Made by a program: the position numbers and the translations under genes
Origin: Terrirubrum flagellatum
GTDB lineage: Bacteria > Pseudomonadota > Alphaproteobacteria > Rhizobiales > Beijerinckiaceae
Direction of reading: 5' to 3'
DNA: 64,000 nucleotides
Assembly: GCF_022059845.1 (NCBI RefSeq)
Contig: NZ_CP091851.1
Coordinates: 682,001 to 746,000, forward strand
Notes under the pieces: generated by a model
What the model saw: only the letters and a program-made list of their open reading frames with translations
Database searches by the model: none
Told to the model about the DNA's origin: nothing
Shown: positions 25,445 through 32,871 of the stretch, in pieces
Layout: each line of letters begins with the position of its first letter
How positions within the stretch are numbered: position 1 is the first letter of the stretch

Positions 25445-26032
25445 TCAGTCGTCCCGATAGACCTTTTCGTTTCGCTCGTGGCGCTCCTGCGCCTCGATCG
25501 ACAGGGTCGCGATTGGTCTGGCTTCCAGCCGCTTGAGCGAGATCGGTTCGCCCGTTTCCTCGCAATAGCCGTAGGAGCCGTCCTCAATCCGGGCGATGGC
25601 GGAGTTGATCTTGGCGATCAGCTTGCGCTGCCGATCGCGGGCCCTCAGCTCAACCGCCCGGTCGGTCTCGAAAGAGGCGCGATCGGTCAGATCAGGGTGG
25701 TTTTCCTTCTCGGTCTGAAGGACGGTGAGGGTCTCGCGGCTTTCGCGGATGATCTCCTCGCGCCACGCGATCAATTTGCGGCGGAAATAGTCCCGCTGCC
25801 GGTCATTCATAAAGGGTTCGGATTCTAAAGGACGGTAGTCGGAGTCTGGCTGTAATGCCATCTTGGTCCTTGCGCTTGCCTTGGCCTTGATCGGCGCGTC
25901 GACCACGCGCTCGACCTTCTGGACCGCGCTTTTGGCGCGCGGCGACGACTTCGTCGGCTGCCTTTTCGGCTTGCCCTTTGTCTTGCTTTTCGCAGCGCCT
26001 GCTTTCGATTTTGAGCTCGATTTGCTGGGCAT
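25445..26032 (-). CDS. dksA: DksA/TraR-type RNA polymerase-binding transcription factor DksA
   Basis: The 195-residue protein has a Lys/Ser-rich N-terminal extension of about 58 residues, the DksA coiled coil at about 75-150 with the tip motif DLTDRAS (114-120, containing the two acidic residues that enter the RNA polymerase secondary channel), and the C-terminal globule YGYCEETGEPISLKRLEARP. Only one of the four zinc cysteines remains (Cys157); the others are Thr, Ser and Ala, so it is a zinc-independent form. DksA works with ppGpp on stringent promoters. The ATG at 26032 is chosen over a TTG at 26044 that overlaps its GGGAGG ribosome site. Confidence 0.9.
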   Translation of the reverse strand: MPSKSSSKSKAGAAKSKTKGKPKRQPTKSSPRAKSAVQKVERVVDAPIKAKASARTKMALQPDSDYRPLESEPFMNDRQRDYFRRKLIAWREEIIRESRETLTVLQTEKENHPDLTDRASFETDRAVELRARDRQRKLIAKINSAIARIEDGSYGYCEETGEPISLKRLEARPIATLSIEAQERHERNEKVYRDD

Positions 26033-26235
26033 GTTCGCGTCCAACCTCCCTGGCCGCGGGCAACCTTGAAACCCGCGGCGGCCGTGGCGCGTCTATATCC
26101 AAACGCCGAGGCCTCGACAACGCAGCCGCCGCAGCAAATTCCCTGCCAGATATCAACAAGGTAACCCGGCGGGACCGGTCGCCCGGACTTCGCGCCTAGC
26201 CGAATCGGATGTCGTTCGTGCGACGGTCCGGCGGT

Positions 26236-26643
26236 CTAGCGAGCGAGCTTGGCGAGTTCGACCTCGGCCCGGAGCTCGATATGGGCGATCAGATCGTCGA
26301 GTTGCGGATCGCCGGACTTGCCGCCCGCGAGCGCGATCTCGCGTTTCAGCCGGGCGATCTGGTCGGCGGACACGCGGCCGGTCAGGAGCGCGATCTTGAG
26401 CTGTTCGAGGGCGTCGAGAATGTCGTGGCCGCGTTTGGCTGCGGCCTTGCGGCGACGCTGCGGCGCATCCTCGACATCCGCCTGCAGGGCAAGCACGGCG
26501 TCGAGCCCGATCATGCTGCCGGTCGCCGTCGTGGAAGAGGCGGAGCCAGTCTTTTCAGCGTCGAGGGAAAAGCGCGAACCAGCGGCGGCGCGGGTCCGGT
26601 TGACGGCGCCTGCCGCAACCGGGGAGCGCGGTTCAACACGCAT
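26236..26643 (-). CDS. fliX: flagellar assembly regulator FliX
   Basis: The 135-residue protein has a variable Ala/Ser-rich N-terminal half and the conserved FliX C-terminal helices (GHDILDALEQLKIALLTGRV, then LIAHIELRAEVELAKLAR). In Caulobacter FliX couples completion of the early basal body to the activity of FlbD, the sigma-54 activator of late flagellar genes. Its presence supports the idea that the palindromes found here are FlbD-type sites. The start at 26643 has AAGGAGG 8 bases upstream. It is divergent from flgI, with a degenerate CtrA box toward fliX at 26692. Confidence 0.85.
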   Translation of the reverse strand: MRVEPRSPVAAGAVNRTRAAAGSRFSLDAEKTGSASSTTATGSMIGLDAVLALQADVEDAPQRRRKAAAKRGHDILDALEQLKIALLTGRVSADQIARLKREIALAGGKSGDPQLDDLIAHIELRAEVELAKLAR

Positions 26644-26691
26644 GGGCCGCCTCCTTCATCGCCGTGACGAGCCAGTTGTGGGCGCGACTGG

Positions 26692-26706
26692 TTAACGGGG
26701 GGTAAA
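26692..26706 (-). promoter_or_regulatory. degenerate CtrA box for fliX (site C)
   Basis: Read toward fliX it is TTTA-N7-TTAACC: the proximal half is perfect, the distal half has one mismatch to TTAA. It lies 49 bases before the fliX start, as expected for a -35-overlapping CtrA site. Confidence 0.5.
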
Positions 26707-26711
26707 TCGAG

Positions 26712-26726
26712 CGGCAAATCTTGCCG
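26712..26726. promoter_or_regulatory. ftr-like palindrome between fliX and flgI (site C)
   Basis: CGGCAA-N3-TTGCCG carries the same CGGC-N7-GCCG core as the three other sites. Its centre is 102 bases upstream of the -24 element of the flgI promoter. Confidence 0.6.
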
Positions 26727-26819
26727 GGCAGGGGCAGGATAGGTGCGGTCGACGCTGCCCGGCAGCGCGCGCAATTTGTCAAAGCGCAGATATTTCAAAT
26801 GATTACAATGCGCCTGGAA

Positions 26820-26835
26820 TGGCACGCGCCTCGCA
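26820..26835 (+). promoter_or_regulatory. sigma-54 promoter of flgI
   Basis: TGGCAC-N5-TCGCA keeps GG at -24 and GC at -12 with correct spacing; only one -12 base departs from TTGCA. The predicted start near 26846 leaves about 17 bases before the flgI ATG. Confidence 0.6.
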
Positions 26836-26862
26836 GAGGGGAATCGGATTCCTGAGGTTCTG

Positions 26863-27978
26863 ATGCGTCCGTTCCGTTTCCTGACCGCCTTCGCCGCCCT
26901 CGCGATCGCCGCCGCGACCGCAGGGCCCGCCTTTGCGCTGTCGCGGATCAAGGATCTCGCCGCCATCGAGGGCGTACGTCAGAACCAGCTCGTCGGTTAC
27001 GGCATGGTCGTTGGTCTCAACGGCACCGGCGACACGCTCAACAACGCGCCCTTCACCAAGCAGTCGGCGACCGCGATGCTTGAGCGGCTCGGCGTCAACA
27101 CCCGCGGCGCGACCATGCGGACAGCGAACATGGCGGCCGTGATCGTGACCGCCAACCTGCCGCCCTTCTCGACCCAGGGCACCCGCATCGACGTGACGGT
27201 GTCCTCGCTCGGCGACGCCAAGAGCCTGCAGGGCGGAACGCTCCTCGCCACGCCGCTGCTCGGCGCCGACGGCCAGGTCTATGCGGTGGGGCAAGGGTCG
27301 CTTGCGATCGGCGGCTTCACCGCCAGCGGCGACGCCGCCTCGGTGACGCGCGGCGTTCCGACGGTCGGCCGCATCGCCAATGGCGCGCTCGTCGAGCGCG
27401 AGATCGAGTTCAAGCTCGCCGCCGCCAAGAATCTGCGGCTCGCGCTGCGCAACCCCGACCTCACGACCGCGCGCCGCATCGCCGCCGCCGTCAACGACTT
27501 CATGGGCGCGCCGGCGGCCGAACCGCTCGATCCCTCGACTGTGATGATCCAGGTGCCGGGCCGTTATCAGGGCAACATGATCAGGCTCCTGACCGAGGTC
27601 GAGCAGCTCCGCGTCGAGCCCGACAATGTCGCCAAGATCGTCATCGACGAGCGCTCCGGCGTCATTGTCATGGGCAAGGATGTGCGGGTGTCGCAGGTGG
27701 CGATCGCGCAAGGCAACCTGACCGTCTCGATCTCGGAATCGCCTGTTGTTTCGCAGCCCGCTCCGCTCTCCCGCGGCGAAACGACCGTGGTCCCGCGCTC
27801 CGACGTCCGCGTCGACACGCAGGGCGGCAACAAGGTCGCGGTGGTGCGCGACGGCGTGACGCTGAAAGAACTGGTCGACGGCCTGAACGCCCTCGGCGTC
27901 GGTCCGCGCGATCTGATCTCCATCCTCCAGGCCATCAAGGCGTCCGGCGCCCTGCAAGCCGAAATCGAGCTGATCTGA
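26863..27978 (+). CDS. flgI: flagellar P-ring protein FlgI
   Basis: The 371-residue protein has a signal peptide (cleavage near Ala25-Leu26) and the highly conserved FlgI sequence: SRIKDLAAIEGVRQNQLVGY, VGLNGTGDTLNNAPFTKQS and, at the end, DGLNALGVGPRDLISILQAI. FlgI forms the P-ring in the peptidoglycan layer and needs FlgA (22670) for assembly. It heads flgI-flgJ-flgN, with stop and start codons overlapping (TGATG) at the flgJ junction. Confidence 0.96.
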   Translation: MRPFRFLTAFAALAIAAATAGPAFALSRIKDLAAIEGVRQNQLVGYGMVVGLNGTGDTLNNAPFTKQSATAMLERLGVNTRGATMRTANMAAVIVTANLPPFSTQGTRIDVTVSSLGDAKSLQGGTLLATPLLGADGQVYAVGQGSLAIGGFTASGDAASVTRGVPTVGRIANGALVEREIEFKLAAAKNLRLALRNPDLTTARRIAAAVNDFMGAPAAEPLDPSTVMIQVPGRYQGNMIRLLTEVEQLRVEPDNVAKIVIDERSGVIVMGKDVRVSQVAIAQGNLTVSISESPVVSQPAPLSRGETTVVPRSDVRVDTQGGNKVAVVRDGVTLKELVDGLNALGVGPRDLISILQAIKASGALQAEIELI

Positions 27979-28370
27979 TGACGAAGATTTCCTCCTCCGT
28001 CTCGACCGCGACGCTGCCGATCGCGCTGTCCGCCTATGGCAAATCGGGTTCGAAGCTGGCGTCGAAGCTCGCCGCGCCGGCGGGCGCGAACGGCCTCGAC
28101 GCCGCGACCGACACGAAGCTCAAGAAGACTGCCACCGATTTCGAGCAGATGTATCTGGAGACCATGGTCGACCGCATGTTCAGTTCGCTGGGCGAAGATG
28201 GTCCGCTCGGATCGGGCGGGACAGGCGGCGATGTCTGGCGCTCCATGCTCGCGAAGTCGCACGCCCAGTCGCTTACCAAATCGGGCGGCGTCGGCCTCGC
28301 CTCCACGGTCTATGACCAGCTCGTGCAGATTCAGGCTGGCGCCTCGGCGACACAGGGAACCCAATCATGA
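27978..28370 (+). CDS. flgJ: rod-binding protein FlgJ (N-terminal domain only)
   Basis: The 130-residue protein contains the rod-capping module of FlgJ (KKTATDFEQMYLETMVDRMF, GGTGGDVWRSMLAKSHAQSL) and lacks the C-terminal muramidase domain of enterobacterial FlgJ, as is usual in alphaproteobacteria, where similar proteins are called CheL or FlgJ. It scaffolds rod assembly in the periplasm. It overlaps flgI by one base and flgN by four (ATGA), showing translational coupling. A separate peptidoglycan hydrolase must be supplied from elsewhere. Confidence 0.88.
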   Translation: MTKISSSVSTATLPIALSAYGKSGSKLASKLAAPAGANGLDAATDTKLKKTATDFEQMYLETMVDRMFSSLGEDGPLGSGGTGGDVWRSMLAKSHAQSLTKSGGVGLASTVYDQLVQIQAGASATQGTQS

Positions 28371-28843
28371 ATCCTGTTCTGACCGCGCCCTCGCAACGCC
28401 GCGTCGCGACCGCAGCCGAGGCCGAGACGCTGCTCGACGAGGTCATCGACGCGCTTGGCGGCATCGAAGAGACCTTGTCGGAAGAAACGGGATTGATGCA
28501 GGCCGGCCGCATCCGGGACGCGCTCGATCTCACCGACGCGAAGCAGGCGCGCGCTGGCGCCTATATGCGGCTTCTCGAAACCGTGAAGGCGAACGCGATC
28601 ATCCTGGCGCGCTTTGCGCCCGACGGGGTTGAGACGCTGAAGGTCCGCCACAGCGAGTTTGCGCTCAAGCTCAGGCTCAACCAGGCCGTGCTGGCGACGG
28701 TCAAATCCGTCGCCGAGACGCTGGTGCGCGGCGTTCAGGAGGAAATGTCGGGAAACCGCCAGCTTTCCGTCTATGGGCCAGGCATCAGCCCGCGCGGCAA
28801 GAATGCGTCTGCGACGCCGCTTGCGCTCTCGGTCCGCCTCTGA
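28367..28843 (+). CDS. flgN: FlgN-like flagellar export chaperone
   Basis: The 158-residue, mainly helical, cytoplasmic protein has a coiled-coil pattern through residues 15-125 (AETLLDEVIDALGGIEETLS and following) and a flexible C-terminus with VYGPGISPRGKN, a Tyr-Gly motif also seen at the C-terminus of FlgN proteins. FlgN chaperones FlgK and FlgL, both encoded at 13843-17227. Placement directly after flgJ, with ATGA overlap, agrees with this. Family assignment rests on size, fold pattern and context more than on sequence identity. Confidence 0.72.
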   Translation: MNPVLTAPSQRRVATAAEAETLLDEVIDALGGIEETLSEETGLMQAGRIRDALDLTDAKQARAGAYMRLLETVKANAIILARFAPDGVETLKVRHSEFALKLRLNQAVLATVKSVAETLVRGVQEEMSGNRQLSVYGPGISPRGKNASATPLALSVRL

Positions 28844-29012
28844 CCCGAGCGTTCGTTAGCGAACCCTTTACTCTTCCTTTCAAACAGCGCGGCGTCCGGC
28901 GATAAACCCGGACGATCCGCGCATTTTTACCATATTCCCTTACGTTAGATTCAGAGGCGGCGCTTTTATGGTGCGGTGCGGTCAGAAGACCGTGTGCCCG
29001 AGAGGTGTCGCC

Positions 29013-29399
29013 ATGGACGGCGGAGCCATCCCACGGGTTGCGCCCGCTCCGAATCAGGCGGTGGCGCGATCCGACTCAATTCCGGCGCAGCCGAGCGCGC
29101 CGGTCGATTCCCCTCCCACCAAGGTTGTCCAGCCGGTCGGCGAAGACGCGGCGGTGCGGCTTAATGTGCCCGACAACCACCAGCGAATCGCTGAAGCTTT
29201 GTCGGCGGTCGACCGCCACATGTCGTTTGATCATGAGGCGAACGAGGTGGTGGTAACGTGGGTGGAAGGCGAGTCGGGCGACGTGGTTCACCAATTCCCG
29301 ACCGAACAGGCGCTTAAGCTGCGGGCTTATTGGCGCGAGCAGGCGGCCGCCGAAGCGGCCGCTCACCAGGCCGGAAAGTCGGGCGACATCATCGTTTAA
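29013..29399 (+). CDS. FlaG-like protein
   Basis: The 128-residue protein has a disordered Pro/Ser-rich first half and a C-terminal domain HMSFDHEANEVVVTWVEGES-GDVVHQFPTEQALKLRAYW that follows the FlaG pattern (hydrophobic strands, then I/F-P-x-E-x-x-L). FlaG proteins influence filament length in polar flagellates. The ATG at 29013 has GAGG 8 bases upstream; an upstream in-frame GTG or ATG at 28968 lacks one. It lies just before the flagellin genes, which supports a filament role. Assignment to FlaG is moderate. Confidence 0.6.
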   Translation: MDGGAIPRVAPAPNQAVARSDSIPAQPSAPVDSPPTKVVQPVGEDAAVRLNVPDNHQRIAEALSAVDRHMSFDHEANEVVVTWVEGESGDVVHQFPTEQALKLRAYWREQAAAEAAAHQAGKSGDIIV

Positions 29400-29402
29400 G
29401 GG

Positions 29403-29435
29403 AGCCGGGGCGGCGAGGCTTCGCGGCCGGCTTTT
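29403..29435 (+). terminator. probable terminator after the FlaG-like gene
   Basis: AGCCGG (29403-29408) pairs with CCGGCT (29427-29432), with a GCGA/TTCGC inner stem, and four T residues follow. It sits 4 bases after the TAA stop. Confidence 0.55.
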
Positions 29436-29542
29436 CTTCGTCCGCAAAACTTCATTAACGTTAACAGAATGGAAACTCCTCCCGTGAGAAAACGGGCGTC
29501 GGGGGCCTGTAGGCCCGGCAGCTCGAATCGGGATCTCGGTCT

Positions 29543-30700
29543 ATGTCCGACATCACTCTGTCCGCAGGCGTCCGGACGAACCTGCAATCCTTGCAGAACA
29601 TCAAGACCCTGCTGACCACGAGTCAGAACCGCCTCGCCACCGGCAAGAAGGTGAACAGCGCGCTCGACAATCCCACGAACTTCTTCGTCGCGCAGAGTCT
29701 GAGCGACCGCGCCACTGGATTGAACACGCTGCTCGACGGCATCAACAACGGCATCAGCACGGTGCAGACGGCCAGCAAAGGCCTCGACAGCGTCTACAAG
29801 GCCCTTCAGAGCGCCCAGGGCATCATCGACAAGACGAAGTCGGACGTCGCGACGATCTCCAACCAGGCGCGCGGCACCGCGGTCGTTAACAACGCCGTGA
29901 CGCAGACGTCGCTGGGCTTCGCCAACAACGACACATTGACCTTCACCGATAGCGTGACGGGCGCGGCGACGACGATCAATCTTGGCACGATCGGCACGCA
30001 CAACGTCCAGGACCTGCTGGACACGATCAACACGCAGGGCAATGGCGTCTATACGGCCGCGCTGAACAACGGCAATATCGTGATCAACTCGAACGCAAAG
30101 AACGCGTTCAACATCACCAGCAACAATGCCGCCGCGCTCACCGCGACATTGGGCACGACGACCGCGAGCACGACATCCGGTTCCTACGATCAGACGAAGC
30201 TCGACAGCTACGCCAAGCAGTTCAATGAAATCCTGACCTCGATCGATCAGTTCGCGGCGGATTCAAGCTTCAACGGCGTGAACCTGTTGAGGTCAGGCAA
30301 CGATCTCAAGGTCAATTACAACTCCGACGGGACCTCGAGCACCACGCTCAAATCGCAGGACATCACCTATACCGATCTTGGACTCACCACGATCCCGACC
30401 GGCGGCACGGCGACGCTCAGCGACTTCACCACCAAGGTGACGGCGATCACGAACGCCCTGTCGACAGTTCGCCTGACGCAAGGGGACTACGCGACCAAGC
30501 TGTCGACGATGCAGAACCGGCAGGATTTCTCGACATCGGTTGCGAACACGCTCAAGACCGGCTCCGACAACCTGACGCTCGCAGATCAGAACGAAGAAGC
30601 AGCCAACGTGCTCGCGCTGCAGACCCGCCAGTCGCTCTCGCAGTCGGCGCTCTCTCTTGCCGTGCAGGCTGATCAATCGGTGCTGCAGTTGCTCAAGTAA
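29543..30700 (+). CDS. flagellin (first of two)
   Basis: The 385-residue protein has the flagellin D0/D1 ends: LQNIKTLLTTSQNRLATGKK, then VNSALDNPTNFFVAQSLSDR at the N-terminus, and ANVLALQTRQSLSQSALSLA at the C-terminus. The central part is Thr/Asn-rich and includes VNLLRSGNDLKVNY. It is the filament subunit, exported by the flagellar type III system. It is closely similar to the second flagellin at 30908 throughout, including the variable region, indicating tandem duplication. Its leader holds a small hairpin (29481-29496). Control by FlbT (repressing) and FlaF (activating) is expected. Confidence 0.95.
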   Translation: MSDITLSAGVRTNLQSLQNIKTLLTTSQNRLATGKKVNSALDNPTNFFVAQSLSDRATGLNTLLDGINNGISTVQTASKGLDSVYKALQSAQGIIDKTKSDVATISNQARGTAVVNNAVTQTSLGFANNDTLTFTDSVTGAATTINLGTIGTHNVQDLLDTINTQGNGVYTAALNNGNIVINSNAKNAFNITSNNAAALTATLGTTTASTTSGSYDQTKLDSYAKQFNEILTSIDQFAADSSFNGVNLLRSGNDLKVNYNSDGTSSTTLKSQDITYTDLGLTTIPTGGTATLSDFTTKVTAITNALSTVRLTQGDYATKLSTMQNRQDFSTSVANTLKTGSDNLTLADQNEEAANVLALQTRQSLSQSALSLAVQADQSVLQLLK

Positions 30701-30707
30701 TCAGAAG

Positions 30708-30737
30708 CGCTGCGGCCGCTGTGAGGCGGCCGCAGCG
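30708..30737 (+). terminator. strong hairpin between the two flagellin genes
   Basis: A perfect 12-bp G+C-rich stem (30708-30719 with 30726-30737) with a 6-base loop lies 8 bases after the first flagellin. The following AAGGTTTTATA is only moderately T-rich, so it may terminate, attenuate or protect the mRNA end. Confidence 0.6.
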
Positions 30738-30850
30738 TCAAGGTTTTATAAAGCATATTTGAGCGAATTCTGGCGCTCTGACGCGCCCGAGCCGCGCAAT
30801 CGGCCAATTCCGGCAATTGAGCCGAACGCGTTAAATCGCGTGAAAGAAAT

Positions 30851-30898
30851 CCTGTGCGATCCAAGCGCCGCTTCCAGGACGGAAGCCTCAAGCACAGG
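30851..30898 (+). promoter_or_regulatory. structured 5' leader overlapping the ribosome site of flagellin 2
   Basis: CCTGTGC (30851-30857) pairs with GCACAGG (30892-30898), enclosing a second stem GCTTCC/GGAAGC (30870-30875 with 30881-30886). The 3' arm of the outer stem contains the first bases of AGGAAG (30896-30901), the ribosome site of the ATG at 30908, so folding would hide it. It is a candidate target for FlbT/FlaF control. Confidence 0.5.
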
Positions 30899-30907
30899 AA
30901 GAATTCC

Positions 30908-32059
30908 ATGGCTATCACCCTCTCGGCCGGCGTCCGGTCGAACCTGCAGGCGTTGCAGGGTGTCGCGTCGCTTCTCGCTTCCACGCAGAACCGCCTTGCG
31001 ACTGGCAAGAAGATCAACAATGCGCTCGACGATCCTTCCGCGTTCTTCACCGCCCAGAATTTGAGCGACCGTTCCGGCAAGCTGACGAAGCTGCTCGACG
31101 GCATCAACACTGGCGTGAGCACGATCAAGGCGGCGAGCACCGGTCTCGACAGCATCTACAAGCAGTTGCAGTCGGCGCAGGGCATCATTGACTCCGTCAA
31201 GGCCAATTCGGGCAGCGTCTCGAACCAGGCCAAGAGCACGACGGTGGTCAATAACGCCACCACGCTGTCTTCGCTGGGCTTCGTCAACAACGATACAATC
31301 ACGCTGACTGACACTGTCACCAGCGGCACGACGACGATCAGCCTCGGCACGATCGGCACGCATAACGTCCAGGACCTGATCAATTCGATCAACGCCCAGG
31401 GCAACGGTCAGTACACCGCCGGCATCAGCAACGGCAACTTCTACATCAACTCGAACAGCGCCAACGCGTTCAACATCACGGGCACGACCGCCGCCGCCAT
31501 CACCGCGACGTTCGGTACGACCACTGGCAGCACGACCTCCGGTTCGTACGACCAGACGACGCTGAACAGCTACGCCAAGCAGTTCAACTCGATCTTGAGC
31601 TCGATCGACCAGTTCGCGAACGACTCGTCGTTCAACGGCGTTAATCTGCTCAAGTCGGGCAACGATCTGACGATCAAGTACAACGAAGATGGCACGTCCA
31701 ACTCGACGGTGACTTCGCGCAATGCGGACTCCGCCTCGTTCGGTCTGTCTTCGGTGTCGCTGACCGCTTCGACCGTGACCGACTTCACCAGCAAGATCTC
31801 GACGATCACGTCGGCGCTGTCTTCGGTCCGTCTTTATCAGAGCGACTATGCTTCGCAGCTCTCGATCGCGCAGAACCGTCAGGACTTCACGAAGTCTCTG
31901 GCCGACCTGCTCACGACCGGCTCTGACAACCTGACCAACGCTGACCAGAACCTGGAAGCGGCCAACGTGCTCGCCCTCCAGACCCGTCAGTCGCTCGGCC
32001 AGTCGGCTCTGTCGCTGTCGAACCAAGCGGACCAGGCGGTCCTCCAGCTCCTGCGCTGA
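30908..32059 (+). CDS. flagellin (second of two)
   Basis: The 383-residue protein begins MAITLSAGVRSNLQALQGVA; the ATG at 30908 matches the start of the first flagellin and has AGGAAG 6 bases upstream, while an upstream in-frame ATG at 30854 lies in the leader. Both conserved ends are present (NRLATGKKINNALDDPSAFF and ANVLALQTRQSLGQSALSLS). The variable region keeps the same spacing as flagellin 1 (NGNFYINSNSANAFNITG). A 207-base gap with hairpins suggests separate expression of the two genes. A clear terminator follows. Confidence 0.95.
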   Translation: MAITLSAGVRSNLQALQGVASLLASTQNRLATGKKINNALDDPSAFFTAQNLSDRSGKLTKLLDGINTGVSTIKAASTGLDSIYKQLQSAQGIIDSVKANSGSVSNQAKSTTVVNNATTLSSLGFVNNDTITLTDTVTSGTTTISLGTIGTHNVQDLINSINAQGNGQYTAGISNGNFYINSNSANAFNITGTTAAAITATFGTTTGSTTSGSYDQTTLNSYAKQFNSILSSIDQFANDSSFNGVNLLKSGNDLTIKYNEDGTSNSTVTSRNADSASFGLSSVSLTASTVTDFTSKISTITSALSSVRLYQSDYASQLSIAQNRQDFTKSLADLLTTGSDNLTNADQNLEAANVLALQTRQSLGQSALSLSNQADQAVLQLLR

Positions 32060-32085
32060 TCCTAGCGCGAGCTTTCAAAGATCAG

Positions 32086-32115
32086 GCGGGGCCTTCGGGC
32101 CCCGCTTTTCTTTTA
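32086..32115 (+). terminator. Rho-independent terminator after flagellin 2
   Basis: GCGGGGCC (32086-32093) pairs with GGCCCCGC (32098-32105) over a TTCG loop and is followed by TTTTCTTTT. Stop codon is 27 bases upstream. A textbook terminator. Confidence 0.9.
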
Positions 32116-32270
32116 TGCGCCTTGTCCAGTCGTTTCCGGACCGCGTCTGCGCATATCAGGCGCGCATTCTTTCGACATGCGCATTTAAACCTAACGGCTC
32201 GTTGACGATTTTGTGGGCAATATTGTGCAGGGAGGCGCATTCGCGTCGGTTGAGTGGTTGAGTTAAGCTC

Positions 32271-32630
32271 ATGAGCTATGGCGCAAGCGCGTATTCGAAG
32301 GCCAGCGTCGCAAAGGAAGTTACGCCGAGAGAGTTGGAAGCCAGCCTCCTGATGAAGGGCGCCGCCAAGCTCGAAGCGGTGAAGAGAGACTGGGATGCGA
32401 AACGGGACCTCCCCGAAGCGCTCGCCTTCAATCGCAAGCTCTGGACGATTCTCGCGACATCAGTGACTTCAGAAGAGAATCCCTTGCCGCAGAATGTGAA
32501 GCAGGACTTCGCGAATTTGAGCATCTTCATCCTCAAGACACTGATCTCGCTCGCCGCCGAGCCGACCACCGAGAAGCTGACGCAGGTCGCCGAGATCAAC
32601 GCAACGATCGCCGCCGGCCTGCGCTCATAG
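32271..32630 (+). CDS. flaF: flagellar biosynthesis regulator FlaF
   Basis: The 119-residue helical cytoplasmic protein begins MSYGASAYSKASVAKEVTPR and contains LEASLLMKGAAKLEAVKRDW, then ALAFNRKLWTILATSV and LPQNVKQDFANLSIFILKTL, all diagnostic of FlaF. In Caulobacter FlaF is needed for flagellin secretion and acts with FlbT (17364) to tie flagellin synthesis to hook completion. Its TAG stop codon is the first three bases of a TAGAGCATGG repeat border. flaF and flbT are separated by 14 kb instead of being adjacent. Confidence 0.92.
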   Translation: MSYGASAYSKASVAKEVTPRELEASLLMKGAAKLEAVKRDWDAKRDLPEALAFNRKLWTILATSVTSEENPLPQNVKQDFANLSIFILKTLISLAAEPTTEKLTQVAEINATIAAGLRS

Positions 32631-32744
32631 AGCATGGCGCGAAAAAGTGGGAACCGGTTTTTCGCGAAAGCCATGCTCTAAACTTTTGGAATCGATCACG
32701 ATCCCGCACTTTGATTGAGTCAATCAAAGTGCGGCGTGATCTAG
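32629..32744. repeat. two-hairpin dispersed repeat, copy 2
   Basis: Hairpin 1 (AGAGCATGGCGCGAAAAA / TTTTTCGCGAAAGCCATGCTCT around an ACCGGTT core) and hairpin 2 (GATCACGATCCCGCACTTTGATTGAG / its near-complement ending GTGATC). It starts inside the flaF stop codon. Confidence 0.85.
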
Positions 32745-32871
32745 CCTCAAGCCGCTGACGACCAAAGCGTTTCTCCGTATTTCCGCGCGTCTCTTAACTG
32801 CGCTTTCACCGCAGCCGCAGTATTCATGACATGGCCGCCTGCGTTTCGGGCCGCCTGTCGGATGTGCGTAA

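Noticed and set aside
26803-27957. Long minus-strand frame opposite flgI
   Set aside because: Same effect; flgI on the plus strand is unmistakable and the antisense translation is Arg/His/Asp-rich without motifs.
29455-29466. TTAACGTTAAC upstream of flagellin 1 as a CtrA site
   Set aside because: Spacing is two bases, not seven, between the TTAA halves; at best isolated half-sites.
30811-30824. CGGC-N6-GCCG upstream of flagellin 2 as a fifth ftr-like site
   Set aside because: Spacer is one base short of the N7 seen in the other four and there is no sigma-54 promoter nearby.
30746-32026. Long minus-strand frame opposite flagellin 2
   Set aside because: Arg/Val-rich shadow of a conserved flagellin gene.
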